Position numbers and translations under genes: made by a program | Notes under the pieces: model-generated | Told to the model about the DNA's origin: nothing | The model's input: only the letters and a program-made list of their open reading frames with translations | Databases searched by the model: none | DNA from: Mycoplasma sp. CSL7491-lung | GTDB taxonomy: Bacteria > Bacillota_I > Bacilli_A > Mycoplasmatales > Metamycoplasmataceae | Length of the DNA stretch: 64,000 nucleotides | Direction: 5' to 3' | Assembly: GCF_018913965.1 (NCBI RefSeq) | Contig: NZ_JAHMHG010000001.1 | Location: forward strand, 62,001 to 126,000 | In this document: piece after piece, positions 10,372-22,354 of the stretch | Numbering within the stretch: the first letter of the stretch is position 1 | How the letters are laid out: each line of letters starts with the position of its first letter

Positions 10372-12796
10372 TAGATCGATTTTAGAAATTCATAACTTAA
10401 AAAAGTTTTTTAGAAATAAAAATATTGTTAATAAAGCTGTCGATGATGTTTCTTTTGACCTTAAAGAAGGTGAAATAGTAGGTTTAATTGGTGAATCAGG
10501 TTCTGGTAAAACAACTATTGGTCGTTCATTATTACGTTTATATGATGATTTTAACGGTTTCGTTCGTTTAGATGGTAAATTAATTTCGGGTAAGAAAATA
10601 ACACGTAAAACAAATAAGTTTTTACATAAAAATATTCAAATGATTTTTCAGGACCCAATGGCTTCATTAAATGGACAAAATACAATTTTTTCTATTTTAA
10701 AAGAACCACTTGTTGTTAATGGAATTATCAAAAATAAAATCAAGGATATTAGAATTGATTGAAGCGAAATTAAAAATAATTTCCATTACACTTTTTTAGA
10801 ATATTCTCTTAAATTAAAACTTGAGAATTTAAAAATAAATACTAACCTATCTAGTCCTTTCATGAAAAAATGATCTAAAAGACTAGATAAAATTGAATTT
10901 AAGGATCAAGCAAACGATTCTTATGATGATTTATATAATTCATATTTTTCATATTTAGATGAAAAAAATAAAATTAATTCAAAAATAATAAATAGTCTAT
11001 ATGCAAATACAGAAAAACTTTTAAATTTTTATAAAAGCAAACAATTAAATTTTAGAAATGAAGAAATAGATTTCGATGAAGAAAATCTTAAAAAAGCTAA
11101 AAATAGATTTATTTTAGCAAAACAATTAACAAAAAAAACAGAGTCCTATTATAAATATAAAAATTTAACTAAAGAGAATTGAGTTAAATTTAAGGAAAAT
11201 TTAGCAACCGCAAGGGAAGTTTATGTTGATTCTAATAATTCTACTAAAAATCTTGCCAGCGAATTAAAAAATGAAGCTAAATTACTATTTAACGAAGCTT
11301 ATTCAAGTCCTTACATAGATATTTTTGCATATAAAATTAAATTATATGAATTGAATAGACATGTATATAAATTATTTAAAAAAAATAGATCTAAATTAGC
11401 ATTTTTAAACTACGAATCATTACAAGAGTTGATTTATCAAATTGAAGATGATTCTAGAGAATTTTTCGTAAATTATTTAAAATTTGAACCATACGACTTT
11501 GATTCTTTATCAAAATATAAAAATAAAATACGCACTTTTATTAATGATGAATTTAAACTAGATATTAAACAATATTTAGAAACTTCAGCAAAAATAAAAC
11601 AAGATACTTTTAAAAGTGTTAAGGAATCGTTTAAAGAATTATATTCAAGTTTAAAAAGCACAATTAAAAATTTCTTTGTTTCTCCTAAAAAAGAATTTGA
11701 ATTCAAAGAAAAAATTAATGAACTTGAAGAATCTAAAAAAGAATATTTAGAAGCTAAAAAAGTGGCTGATGATGAATTATCTAAATATGTTATTGAGTAT
11801 AAAAATAGAATTTTAAAAATAAACGATGAAATTCAACAACAAGAATTACTTCTCAAAGAGATTAAAGATCAAGAGAAAATATATGATAGTAAATTTAATC
11901 AAATACATAAACAATTTGTTAAGTACTATCATGAAAATACAGTTAAAAAATTAAAAGATAATTTATCCAAAGTTGATAATAAAAATAAGTTACAAATCGA
12001 AAAAATTAAGGATAAAATTAAACAACATCAAGTTGAACTTAAAGTTTATCAAACAAATGTTGAAACGAAATGGAATAGTAATAATTCATTCTATATAGAG
12101 TCAAAATATTTAAATAAAGATTTAAATAATATATATATACTAATGGGGATTTCTAAATTTGAATTATTATCAAAAAATAAGTGATATTCATACGTTTTAG
12201 AAAAAGCAACATTACCTTATAAATTATTTAAATTAAATAAATTATTAACAAGGGTTGCTATTTATAAGAGTCTAGAAGATGTCGGTTTATTAAAACAATT
12301 TGCTTATCGTTATCCACATGAATTTAGTGGAGGCCAAAGGCAAAGGATTGTTATTGCTCGTGCTTTAATCACAGAACCAAAAGTTATTGTTGCCGATGAG
12401 CCAATAGCATCACTTGATATCTCAATTCAAGCCCAAGTTGTTAACTTATTAAAAGACCTATGTAGAGAGAAAAACATTGGTATGATCTTCATCGCTCACG
12501 ATTTATCTATGATTGAATATATTGCTGATAGAGTTCAAATTATGCACTTAGGTAAAATTGTTGAATCGGGTAAAACTGAAGAAATTTACAAAAAACCATT
12601 ACACCCATACACAATTAATTTATTTAAAGCTATTCCAAAAATTTCGAATGCAAATGAAAAATTCAAAGGAGTTAAATTCGAACTTTCATATATGAAAGAT
12701 CAAGTGTTCCCTAACATTCCATATGTTCAACAAATAGAAGACAAAAACCACTATGTTCTAGGAACTAAAGAACAAGTTAAAGAATGAACAAAGTAG
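10358..12796 (+). CDS. oppF: Oligopeptide ABC transporter ATPase OppF with about 500-residue insertion
   Basis: At 812 residues the protein is more than twice the usual OppF length. The N-terminal part carries Walker A (GESGSGKT) and the Q loop (MIFQDPMASLNG). The signature FSGGQRQR comes only at residue 656, followed by Walker B (VADEPIASLD) and the H-loop AHDLSM. Between them, about residues 125-635, is a Lys/Glu/Asn-rich, probably coiled-coil insertion. Long OppF proteins (about 850 residues) are known from M. pneumoniae and M. genitalium, so this is a lineage trait and not an assembly fault. The frame is open throughout with TGA as Trp. Confidence 0.93.
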
Positions 12797-12820
12797 CAAA
12801 ATATGCTAATTAAATTTCAA

Positions 12821-12850
12821 AAATTAACATCAAAAAATAGATGTTAATTT
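12821..12850 (+). terminator. Terminator of the opp operon
   Basis: An 11-bp perfect stem (AAATTAACATC / GATGTTAATTT) with an 8-nt loop, followed by TTATT. Confidence 0.8.
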
Positions 12851-12959
12851 TTATTAAGAGTTAATTTTGTTTAATTAAATTCTTATTACAGAAATATAAA
12901 GTAAAACAAATCATTAATTGAATAATGAATGTCTTAATTATTTATATAATTTTATATAG

Positions 12960-12965
12960 TATAAT
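12960..12965 (+). promoter_or_regulatory. -10 box for the KAP/YobI-like NTPase gene, leaderless
   Basis: TATAAT, preceded by TAG, ends 6 nt before the ATG at 12972. There is no Shine-Dalgarno. Confidence 0.65.
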
Positions 12966-12971
12966 TATTTT

Positions 12972-15900
12972 ATGTCTAAAATAAATGATAATATGCCTAG
13001 AACCCAAAAAACAAAAATCAAAGTTTTAGTTGGTGATTTATGATTAAATTGATCTTATTTATTAAGAATATTTACTAAAAATAATCATAAAATAAAAGCA
13101 GAAATTTTGAATGATTATTTACATAAATTATTCGTAAAATTAATAATTGCTAAAATACAAACAAAAGAAATAGAATTTAATAAAAATTATGCAAAAATAG
13201 ATAGTAGCCATTGAGAAAAATATAGTAAATGATATACCTGATATAAAGATAATAAAATTAGTGAGCAAAATAATATTGATTTATATAAAGAATCGCTTTA
13301 TAAAATAGATTTATCACAAATTTTTAAAGATCTATCAGATGATTTAGTCATTGGAGAACTTATAGTTTTTGCGATAGATTTAGTTAATAAATATATTGTT
13401 TATAATGAAAAAGAACATTTTAATAATGATTATACAAAAATTTTTATTATTTTTATAGAAAGACAATTAAATAAAAAAATAATAGTAAATACCAATAGTT
13501 ACAATATCTTAAAAAATGAAGAATATTATGCTAATTTACATTCATTTCTAGAACCTATTGAAAAAAATGATCAGTATAGAATAAAACGAAACAGTTACTC
13601 ATTAAAAAATGTTAATTGACACAGAGATGTATTTCTATTTTACGTTTTAAATAAATTGCTAATTAATTTAGAATTAATGTTAAATAGACCTTGAACCGAC
13701 CTAGTTGTAGATTTTAAAGGGTCTATAAGCAACAATATTTATAATGAAAATTATGTTAATTTTCTTGAAGGTAACGAATCTAATGAAGACGATAGATTTA
13801 GTAAGTTTCTATATATAGATCCTAATTTAATGCTGGACAGTAATGAAAATTTAGAAATTAAATCTTTTATTTTACCTTTTGAATCTATTGATCTAGAGGA
13901 TCTACAATGATCTTTCAACGAATTAAAAGAGTTCATGTATAGAGATGATAGTTCATTTAATAATAAAATAAACTCTAAACTTAATTTTGTTGAAACAAAT
14001 ACAAATATAGATACAATTAACGATGAAGAAATTACATATTATTCTAAAAAAATATCAAAAGAAATTGAGAAAAATGACGTAAAAAATATTTTAATATCTG
14101 GTGAAGCATTATCTGGTAAAAGTAGTGTTTTAAAGTTATTTTTAAAAAATGTAAAAGAAAAAGACTATATTAAGATTAGTTTTAGTGATATTAATAAAAT
14201 TGAATCAAAAGAAGATAAAAATAATGAAAATATAATCGAAAAAAGTTTAGTAAGACAAATAATGTATCAATTAGATAATAATCGATTTGTTGGTAATACT
14301 TTAGTCAATAAAAACAAGACTTTAAAAAGATTTATTTTTCTATTAATATCATCATTTATTGCGTCTATTTTTCTTGTACCACTATCATTAAAAAGCTTTT
14401 ATAATTTCAATTTCAATTTAATTGAATTAATAGCCAAAACTGGTGAGAATTGAAATTATAATTTTGGTATTTTATTTGTGTCATTCATACTTATTTGAGC
14501 TGTAATGTTAGCTATTTTTTACCTAACAAACAATAATTTATGAAGATTTAAATCGATTAAATTTAAAGGAAGTGAAGTTAATTTTAATAATGATATTACA
14601 TTTTTAGACGCTAACGTTGATGTTATTGTTGATGTGATCCTTCAGTCTAACAAAAAAATAATAGTATTTGAAGACATCAATAAGCATAAGCTTGAAACTG
14701 TTTTCCAAAAACTATTTGAAATGAACAGTCTTTTAAATTTAAAGGAAGATGATAAAAAAATCACATTTATATATGTTGTTGATTCTTCTGTACTAACCGA
14801 AGAATTCAAAACAAGATTTTTCGATACCATAATTGATGTTAAGAATAACTTTAAAGATATTGATAAAGAAATCATATCTAAAAAGATTATTGATAAAATA
14901 ACATTTTCTAAAAGGAAGAAGATTGTTAAAACAGACTATCCATTATTTCAAAAGATTAAAAGAGAAGAAATTAAGAAAATTGTTGATTCATACATTAATT
15001 ATTTCTTGAATTGAAAAGAAATTAACATTATTTTAAATGAGATAAGTAATTTTGAAGTAATAACCAAAAACTTATTTATTAAAGAAATATTAGAAGATAA
15101 TTCTCTGCTCAAAAATAATATTGATAAAATAAATAATTTTATAATAGAAGATGAAGATGATTTAGGAAATGAACATATAAAAAAATTCGCTGAATCATGA
15201 AAAGAAATAAAGAAATCGATTATATTTAATCCCGTTAAAAAAGAGTTATATGAAACCTTGCAAGAGTTTGTTAATAAGACATTTTATATACCAAAAAACA
15301 TTAATAGCAGATATAGTTCAGGAAAAATAGCGGACGAATTATCAGATAATTTAATTTTTGGATTTTCTAAAAATTTTTCATTCTACACAGTAGACAAATT
15401 AGTTGCAAAGTCTTTAATTAGATTTACATTTTTTAAGTATTATTTAGTGTTTTTAATTTCTAATAAATACTTAGAAAGTGACAAAAATAGTAATTATTTA
15501 TTAGACGAAGAAAATATCAGAAAACTTCGTGAAATAGATGCAAAAATAAAAGATAAAAATAATTATTATTCAACTATATATTCTAAAAATAAATACATTT
15601 TTTCTAGATTATTAATCAAGGAATTATTATTTTTAGATGAAGAATTAATGAATACAGAAATAATTGATATTTTTACTTCTAAAAAGTATAATAATAAATT
15701 TAAATTCATACTTTATTTTGTGTTTGGTAAATTTGACTCCGATGAATTAAATGATAAGATTTTTAATTTAATTGAAGAAAAAACAAAACATGCAATAAAA
15801 ACCTTTGTTAAAAAACACTCATTAAAATTATTAAATGAGTACGCAAGTACAGAAACAAAAGAAGACTTAATTAAAAACAAAATTAAAACAGAGTTATCAA

Positions 15901-16325
15901 CAGAATTTAAAAATTTATCAAATAATAAGACAAATGAACTTTTAGTTCAATTAATATATGATGGCTACATAATGACAAATCCAGATTCATACATAATACC
16001 ATCTAAAATAGATTATTCGCTAGATAATTCTAGTGATACATGTTTTGTAATTGACCATATATTTGAACATAAGATAAATAAATCGTTTTTACTTAGAGAA
16101 ACAAAGAAATGTTTCCATATAGATTTAGAAGACATTTATGATGTTTTTGAAAATATACATCTTGAATTTGATAAAATGGATGAGTATATAAGCGAAATAC
16201 AAGAATTTTATAACGTATGATATGAGGTTAACAAAAATACTAAACCATTATTTAAAATGAAAAAATTAGATTACAAAATAAATGAAAAATACGATAAATT
16301 AATGCTTAAAAATAATAGAAATTAA
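12972..16325 (+). CDS. KAP/YobI-like membrane P-loop NTPase
   Basis: The 1117-residue protein has a poorly conserved N-terminal part (1-370), then a P-loop NTPase with Walker A GEALSGKS at 377-384. Two hydrophobic segments follow (about 453-476 and 498-520), and Walker B is IIVFED at about 562-567. Membrane helices inserted between Walker A and Walker B are the hallmark of KAP NTPases, and the layout also recalls the YobI family. The last 500 residues are Lys/Asn/Ile-rich and unassigned. Some KAP members (PifA) act in phage exclusion, but a defence role here is inference. It starts from its own leaderless promoter; pepF follows after 25 nt. Confidence 0.7.
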
Positions 16326-16350
16326 TTTTATACAAGTACAAGGAGAAAAA

Positions 16351-18177
16351 GTGAAAGCAAAACAATTTAAAAAACACACAGATATACCAAAAAAATATAC
16401 TTGAGATTTAGAAGACTTACTTAAAGGTAAAAAAATTGAAGAATTAATCTATGAATACGAAACTGTATATCGTGAAAGAATTCAAAATAAAGATTCTAAA
16501 TATGATAACTTAGAATCGTATATTAAAGACGTTAAAAAATCGGAACAACAAACATTATTAGAATTTAAAGTAGAAAACTATGTTTCAAATAAATTAAATG
16601 AAGATTTAGTTAACCCAGAAATTTTAAAATTAGAGTCAGAATTAAAAGTTCGTTTCAACAAATTAAACATTGAATTTGGTTCAGAAACCAACCGTTTTTA
16701 TAAAAATATTGAAAAAATAAAAGAGTGAAAAAATGATCCAAGATTAGCGGACTATAAACGTCATTTAGAAGATCAAATTGAAGATTATAACCATAAATTA
16801 GACGATAAAGTTGAAGAATATTTAATAGAATCAGCTTATGGTCAACCAGACCCACATAAAGTATTTAGCATTCTTACAAATAGCGAATTAGACTACGGTT
16901 ATGTTTATTTAGGTAAAAAGAAAGTTAAATTAAATCCAACTAACTACCGCCAATTTGGTAAAAATAAAGATGAAAATGTTAGAAAGGAATCATACAAAAA
17001 CTTCTGAAAAGCATATGAAAATCACAAAGATTCACTTGCTGAAGTTTTGTTCCAACACTTTAAAGAAATCGTTACAGAAGCTAAAATTAGAAAATTTAAA
17101 TCTGCTACTGATATGTTAACTAAAGATGACAAAATGACAGATGAATTATTAAATAAATTATTTGAACAAGTTTCTCGAAGTAAAGACATGGTGCAAAAAT
17201 ACCGTAACTGACACAAAAGATTTTACCAAGCTAAATTTGGTTCAAAAATGCAAAAATGAGACTCAATGCGTGATTTAGTTAATGTTAAAACTGAATACAC
17301 TGTCGATGAAATGGTGGAATTAGCAAAAGAATCACTTATGCCTTTTGGTGATGAATATAATGAACAAATTAATAAAGCGTTAAGTGAAAATTGAGTTGAT
17401 TATATGCCTACAGACACCAAACGTGGTGGAGCTTACAGTATTGGTGGTACTTACGGAATTGATAAAAAATATATTTCAATGAACTTTGAAGGATCATTAC
17501 GTAGTGTTGAAACATTAGTTCACGAATTAGGTCACTCAATGCACTCATACTTCTCAGACACAAGAAATAGTTTGGTCAATTCCCAATACCCAATTTTCTT
17601 AGCTGAAATCGCTTCAATTTACAATGAATTAATGCTAACAGATCACTTATTAAAAAATTCAAAAAATGATAAATTAAAATTCCAAGTTTTAGGCGCTTTA
17701 ATTGATAATTTCATTGGTACAGTACACAAACAAGTTTTATGAGCAAATTACGAATATGATTTGTACAAAGGCATTTGAGACGGAAAAGTTTCTGGAAGTT
17801 ATGACTCAATTAGTAAAATTTACTTTGAAAACGCTAAAAAATATAATGCAAACAAATTAAAATACTCAACTTCAAGTACAATTAATTCAATTTATGTACC
17901 ACATTACTACTATGGATTTTACGTTTATAAGTACGCTATAGGGCAATTAGTTGCACTATATTTCTTTAAAAAATACAAACAACATGGTAAAAAAGCACTT
18001 AATAATTATATTGATAACTTTTTAAGCGCTGGTGGTAGGGATTACCCAATTAATATTCTTAAATCAGTTGGTGTTGATTTAAACGATAATAAATTCTATC
18101 AAGAAGGATTTGATTTTATTGACGAAATAGTCGCAGATTGAGTAAAATTAGGTAAAAAGATCTTCAAAATTAAATAA
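16351..18177 (+). CDS. pepF: Oligoendopeptidase F (M3B zinc peptidase)
   Basis: This 608-residue cytoplasmic metallopeptidase cuts short peptides. The zinc motif is HELGH at 391-395, within [15 protein letters not shown], as in PepF/M3B enzymes, and the length matches the family. The start is GTG at 16351, five bases after AAGGAG; no ATG fits the Shine-Dalgarno better. It likely degrades peptides imported by the Opp system encoded upstream. Confidence 0.95.
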
Positions 18178-18179
18178 TT

Positions 18180-18641
18180 ATGAAAAATAAATTAAATATT
18201 TTATGATCACGCTTTAAAAGTCAAAGCGTCGCAAACTTTACTTCTCTTCGTTTTTATATAATAAGTTTAATTTATTTAGTTATATACTTCTCGATCTTTA
18301 CATATTCAACACTTAGTGTAAAAGATACTATAACAAAATGAAATAATGCAGTAACTGCTTCAGGAATTGTTACATTTGCACTTGTTTTATTCATTTTACT
18401 CTTTAAATGAGGCTTTTTGGAGAGAACTATAGAAAAAATGAAGACAGGTATTAGTTCAAGTAATAAAAGTAGAATTGAATATAGAGCTAAAAAAATGAAT
18501 CAAACAGAGAGAAGAATATTCTTAGAATATAATAAGAAAAAAGAACTTGAAAAAGAAAATAAACCATCTAAATCAAACTATCCATTTTACTTTAATTTAA
18601 TATTTTATGCCTTAAGTTTGATTTTAATCGCTGTGGTATAG
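18180..18641 (+). CDS. Small membrane protein, unknown function
   Basis: The 153-residue product has three predicted membrane segments: two near the N-terminus (about residues 25-45 and 65-85) and one at the very C-terminus. They are separated by a charged Lys/Glu/Arg cytoplasmic stretch. It starts 2 nt after the pepF stop, so it is co-transcribed and probably coupled with pepF. I do not recognise the family. Confidence 0.75.
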
Positions 18642-18642
18642 C

Positions 18643-18682
18643 AAAAACACAAAACAGTTAAAAATAATTGTTTTGTGTTTTT
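18643..18682 (+). terminator. Terminator after the pepF operon
   Basis: A perfect 14-bp stem (AAAAACACAAAACA / TGTTTTGTGTTTTT) with a 12-nt loop and a U-rich 3' arm. Confidence 0.85.
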
Positions 18683-18756
18683 ATATAAAAAAATAAGCAA
18701 TAGTTTGTTATAATTAAGAAATATATTCCGTTATTAAAAATAAGGAGATGACAAAA

Positions 18757-20415
18757 ATGGAAAATGTTAAAATTTTTGCATTAGGTGGTCAGGACGAGAA
18801 CGGAAAAAACAGTTACGTTTTTAGTTATAATGATGATTTATACATAATTAATTCAGGTGTAAAAATTCCTATTAATTCAAAAAATGGTGTTGATACATTA
18901 ATACCCGACTTTACTTTTTTAGAAAAAAATAAAGATAAAATTAAAGGAATTTTCATTACGGATATTAGAAATGAAAGTTTTTCCGCTCTTCCTTGATTAC
19001 TAATGAAAGTGCCAAATGCTAGAATTTATACTTCTTTCTTAAATAAACATTTCATTCAAGAAAGACTTCAAAAATACAATATAAAATTAGATAAATTTCA
19101 AATAAAAACAATTACAGAAAGAACTAAAATAGGTTCAATTGTTGTTCAACCTATATCTCTTCCTGGTTCAACCCCAGGAAATTTAGGTTTTGATTTTATA
19201 ACTAAGTCAGGTGATTATTTGTTTATGTTTAACTATGTTGAAGGTGATTTAGGAATTTTTGGTAAAACTTGATTTTACCATCTATCTAAAGCATTCGGAA
19301 AGCGTAAATTAAACGCAATAATTAGTGATGCTGGAAGATCAAAAACAAACGGTAAAGCCATTGATAAAATAAAATTGCCAAAATATATTGAAGAATCATT
19401 TAAAAAATCTAATTCAAAAAGCAGGATTGTTATTGGTGCATATTCCGAAGATGTTGCTACATTACAACAAGTAATTGAACTTGCTAAAAAGTATAATAGA
19501 CCAATTATTCCTTATGGTAAGAATTATGCAGACATACTATTTTTAACTAAGCAATTCTTAGAAAAAGGGTACCCAGAATATCAATTCCCTGAAATATTAG
19601 ATTATAAATTGATAAACAAAACAGATAATGCTGTTGTTTTAGTTACAGGTTCTATTGAGAGATTATATTCTCGTTTTGTTAGGATAGTTTCTAATGATGA
19701 TGTTTATATGAAAATTAATAAACAAGATACTGTAATTATGATGGCGCCCCCAGTGAACGGTTTAGAATCCGAAGCGGCTCAAACATTAGATGAAATTGCT
19801 AAAGTCACTTCTAATTTAATTGATGTTCCAGAAAATGAGTATTTTTATTGTAGACCATCAAGAGAGGATATTTTTAGTTTAATTAAAAATTTAAAGCCAA
19901 ATTATTTTATACCTGCACAAGGTTTATATAGGTATTTAGTTGACATTTGTGATTATTTACAAACAGAAAACAAAAATACAAATTCAATTGTGCTTTTAAA
20001 TGGTAAAATTGCACATTTTGAAAACGGAAAATTAATTTCTCATAACGGTAGAATAAAGGAAATTGGCGATACTATTATAGATGGTTTTGGGGTTGGAGAT
20101 ATTTCTTCAGAAGTTCTCGCTGAGAGAGAAGTTTTAGGTCGTGATGGTGTTGTTATTATTAATTCTTTATATTCACCTAAGACAAAGAAAATAATTGGTA
20201 AATTGCATATTAATTATGTTGGTGTAATAAATAGTGATGAATACTCTAAATTTGATAGATTAATAAAAGATATAATTATTGATTTGATTTCTAGCAAAGA
20301 ATACGCTAATATGAGAGAGTTAAACGAAAGAGTTAGAAAAACTATAAGAAAAAAAATATTCAAATTAACAGATAAAGATCCGATGGTAGCCTTCACTCTT
20401 ACACAGGTAAATTAA
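18757..20415 (+). CDS. RNase J-like protein lacking the metal-binding residues
   Basis: The 552-residue protein has the layout of RNase J: beta-lactamase fold, beta-CASP domain, then a C-terminal domain. The consensus THxHxDH metal motif is replaced by TDIRNES at 68-74, the histidine expected near LPGSTPG is missing, and the late PxHGEYR motif reads PAQGLYR at 386-392. So the usual zinc ligands I can place are gone, and nuclease activity is unlikely. It may be the RNase J2-type partner of an active J1 encoded elsewhere. I start at ATG 18757, nine bases after GGAG; the ATG at 18748 abuts the Shine-Dalgarno. Confidence 0.85.
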
Positions 20416-20416
20416 A

Positions 20417-21466
20417 ATGTTAAAAAATAAATTATTAAATTTACTTAAAATGCCTTATTTGGAGGTGTTAAATAGTAACAATAATAGGGAAGTATTTTAC
20501 AAAAAAATTAGCAAAATAAAACTTACTATAGGGATAGTATTGTTTATTTTGCTTTTTGCTTTTTTTCTTCTGTTTAACACAAATGTTTTACCCGAAATTT
20601 TAAATTGATTTTATATTTATAGTTTTGGACTTTTATTCGGCAATACTATTATATTTCTATTCGTTGGTTTTACAATAGTTTTTTGTTTTGAAATTTATTT
20701 TAATTTTAATGAAAATAAAATAATTTTCTATTTTAGTAGAATTAATATGATTCGAATCGGAGAATTAAGATATAAAATTTACTCTTCAATAATATACTTT
20801 TTTGTAGCAGCTACACTTTTAGATCATTTAGTTATACATTTTTTGACTATTGAAAATTTTTCTTTTCAACCTAAAAATTTATCTTTAATTTTTACCGAAG
20901 GGTGATGAAAAAAGTTCGGGTTAAGCAAAAAAGATTATTTTACAATTGATAATGTTTCAGTTTGAAATAATATAGGAGTTTTTTTTGATACCTTAATAAA
21001 TATTTTGTATATACCTTTTTTATCTCCAATTTTACCTATTTTCGCTTTAGCTTTAATTACATTTTCTATTTTTTCTCATTTGACAAACATTAAATTTCGC
21101 CAATTATTTAGTAATAAAAAAATAACATTAAGCGAAAAAGTAAGGTTTTTAAAAAACGAAAATAATGATTTTATATACACTAAAAGGGTAAAAGATTATT
21201 ATGATTTTTTATTTTATGCAGCTAGACATTTTGTTTTAGATTTTAAAAATTTAAGTTATTCAAAATTAGAAAAAATAATTTTAAAAAAAACTGATTCAAA
21301 GGTAGTTGAAGATTTTTATTTTTGATATAATGACTTAAAATCAAAGACTGAAGAGTTTGATTATAATATCGAAAATAGACATACACCGATAACAATAAAA
21401 TTATCTGAAGAGAAAGAATATAATCACGAAAAAGATTGGCTAGATGAATTTGATTTTCAAGATTAA
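20417..21466 (+). CDS. Membrane protein of unknown function next to RNase J-like gene
   Basis: The 349-residue product has about five hydrophobic segments: residues 35-60, 65-100, 130-150, and a pair around 195-220. A charged cytoplasmic tail of about 120 residues carries several acidic and aromatic residues. It begins 1 nt after the RNase J-like stop, so the two are almost surely co-expressed. It has a rare TGG Trp codon near its end. I do not recognise the family. Confidence 0.7.
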
Positions 21467-21492
21467 TTTAATAATTAATAAAAGGAGAAAAA

Positions 21493-21834
21493 ATGATTAA
21501 AAAAATGAATTGAGCAGAAGCTCAAGAATTAATTAAAAATAAAGATACAGATAAATTAACTTTTTTAACTTTTACAACTGAATGATGTACAGATTGTAAA
21601 ATGATGAAACCCGTTTTCAATGAAGTTGCAAATAAATTTGAAGGAAATAATCAAGTTGAATTTATAAATGTTGACGCTGAAGAAGCAAAACTTTTTAGAG
21701 ACCCTAATACTAAATGAAGAGTTTTAAAGGTCCCTACAACTATATTATTAAAAGGAGACGAAATAGTTGAAAAAGGTTTTGAATACGTCCCAGAAGAAGT
21801 TCTAGAGGATTGAATAGACAAAAGAATTGCATAA
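21493..21834 (+). CDS. Thioredoxin-like protein
   Basis: The 113-residue thioredoxin-fold protein carries WCTDC (Cys32, Cys35) in place of the usual WCGPC, and the cis-Pro motif KVPTTILLKG later in the chain. The altered CxxC dipeptide suggests a thioredoxin-like reductase with a different redox potential, not the main thioredoxin. The start follows AAAGGAG. It lies 26 nt after the membrane protein gene and ends in a strong terminator. Confidence 0.85.
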
Positions 21835-21862
21835 TGATACACCGAGAACAGTTGTTAAAATT

Positions 21863-21899
21863 AAAAACCGAAAAAAATGATTTCTATTTTTCGGTTTTT
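21863..21899 (+). terminator. Terminator after the thioredoxin-like gene
   Basis: A perfect 13-bp stem (AAAAACCGAAAAA / TTTTTCGGTTTTT) with an 11-nt loop. Confidence 0.9.
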
Positions 21900-21903
21900 A
21901 TTA

Positions 21904-21909
21904 TATAAT
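21904..21909 (+). promoter_or_regulatory. -10 box of the S10 operon
   Basis: TATAAT directly after the preceding terminator. A start near 21916 gives a leader of about 105 nt, in contrast to the leaderless genes nearby. Confidence 0.65.
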
Positions 21910-21914
21910 TATAA

Positions 21915-22009
21915 AGCAACTATAACGTAGATCTATAAGGTTGCTAGTAATACAAAGTTGTTGAGGTATTATCTAGGTTTTTATAGTGAGTTATTGTTCA
22001 AAAGAACAA
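21915..22009 (+). other. Structured S10 operon leader (three hairpins)
   Basis: Hairpin 1 is AGCAAC (21915-21920) with GTTGCT (21940-21945). Hairpin 2 is CTAGTAATAC (21944-21953) with GTATTATCTAG (21966-21976, one bulge); it shares two bases with hairpin 1. Hairpin 3 is TTGTTC (21994-21999) with GAACAA (22004-22009), just before the rpsJ Shine-Dalgarno. In other bacteria the S10 leader is the target of autoregulation by L4; here that is inference. Confidence 0.6.
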
Positions 22010-22020
22010 AAGGAGACAAC

Positions 22021-22326
22021 ATGAGCAAACTAAACATTAAAATTAAAGGGTTTGATCATACATTAGTTGATGAAGGAGCTAAAAAAGTTTATTTATTGTT
22101 AAAAGAACTTAAAGCTAAAGTTAGTGGACCAATTCCATTACCAACTAAAAGAGATGAAATCACAATTTTAAGATCAGTTCACGTTAACAAACCAAGTCGT
22201 GAACAATTTGAAAGTAGAACTCATCAAAGATTAGTAGTTGTTGAAAACGCTAATAGTGAAGTTACTGACAAATTAAACAGATTAGAATTACCTGCTGGTG
22301 TAGGAATTCAAATTAAAGTTAAATAA
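22021..22326 (+). CDS. rpsJ: 30S ribosomal protein S10
   Basis: S10, 101 residues, first gene of the ribosomal operon. The IKGFDHTLVDEGAKK start and GPIPLPTKRDEITILRS motif are diagnostic. I start at ATG 22021, seven bases after AAGGAG; an in-frame upstream start would fall in the structured leader. Confidence 0.98.
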   Translation: MSKLNIKIKGFDHTLVDEGAKKVYLLLKELKAKVSGPIPLPTKRDEITILRSVHVNKPSREQFESRTHQRLVVVENANSEVTDKLNRLELPAGVGIQIKVK

Positions 22327-22354
22327 TTTAAATTAAAATTTTTAAGGAGAAAAA

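Noticed and set aside
18748-18756. Upstream ATG as start of the RNase J-like gene
   Set aside because: It touches the Shine-Dalgarno; the ATG at 18757 has proper spacing.
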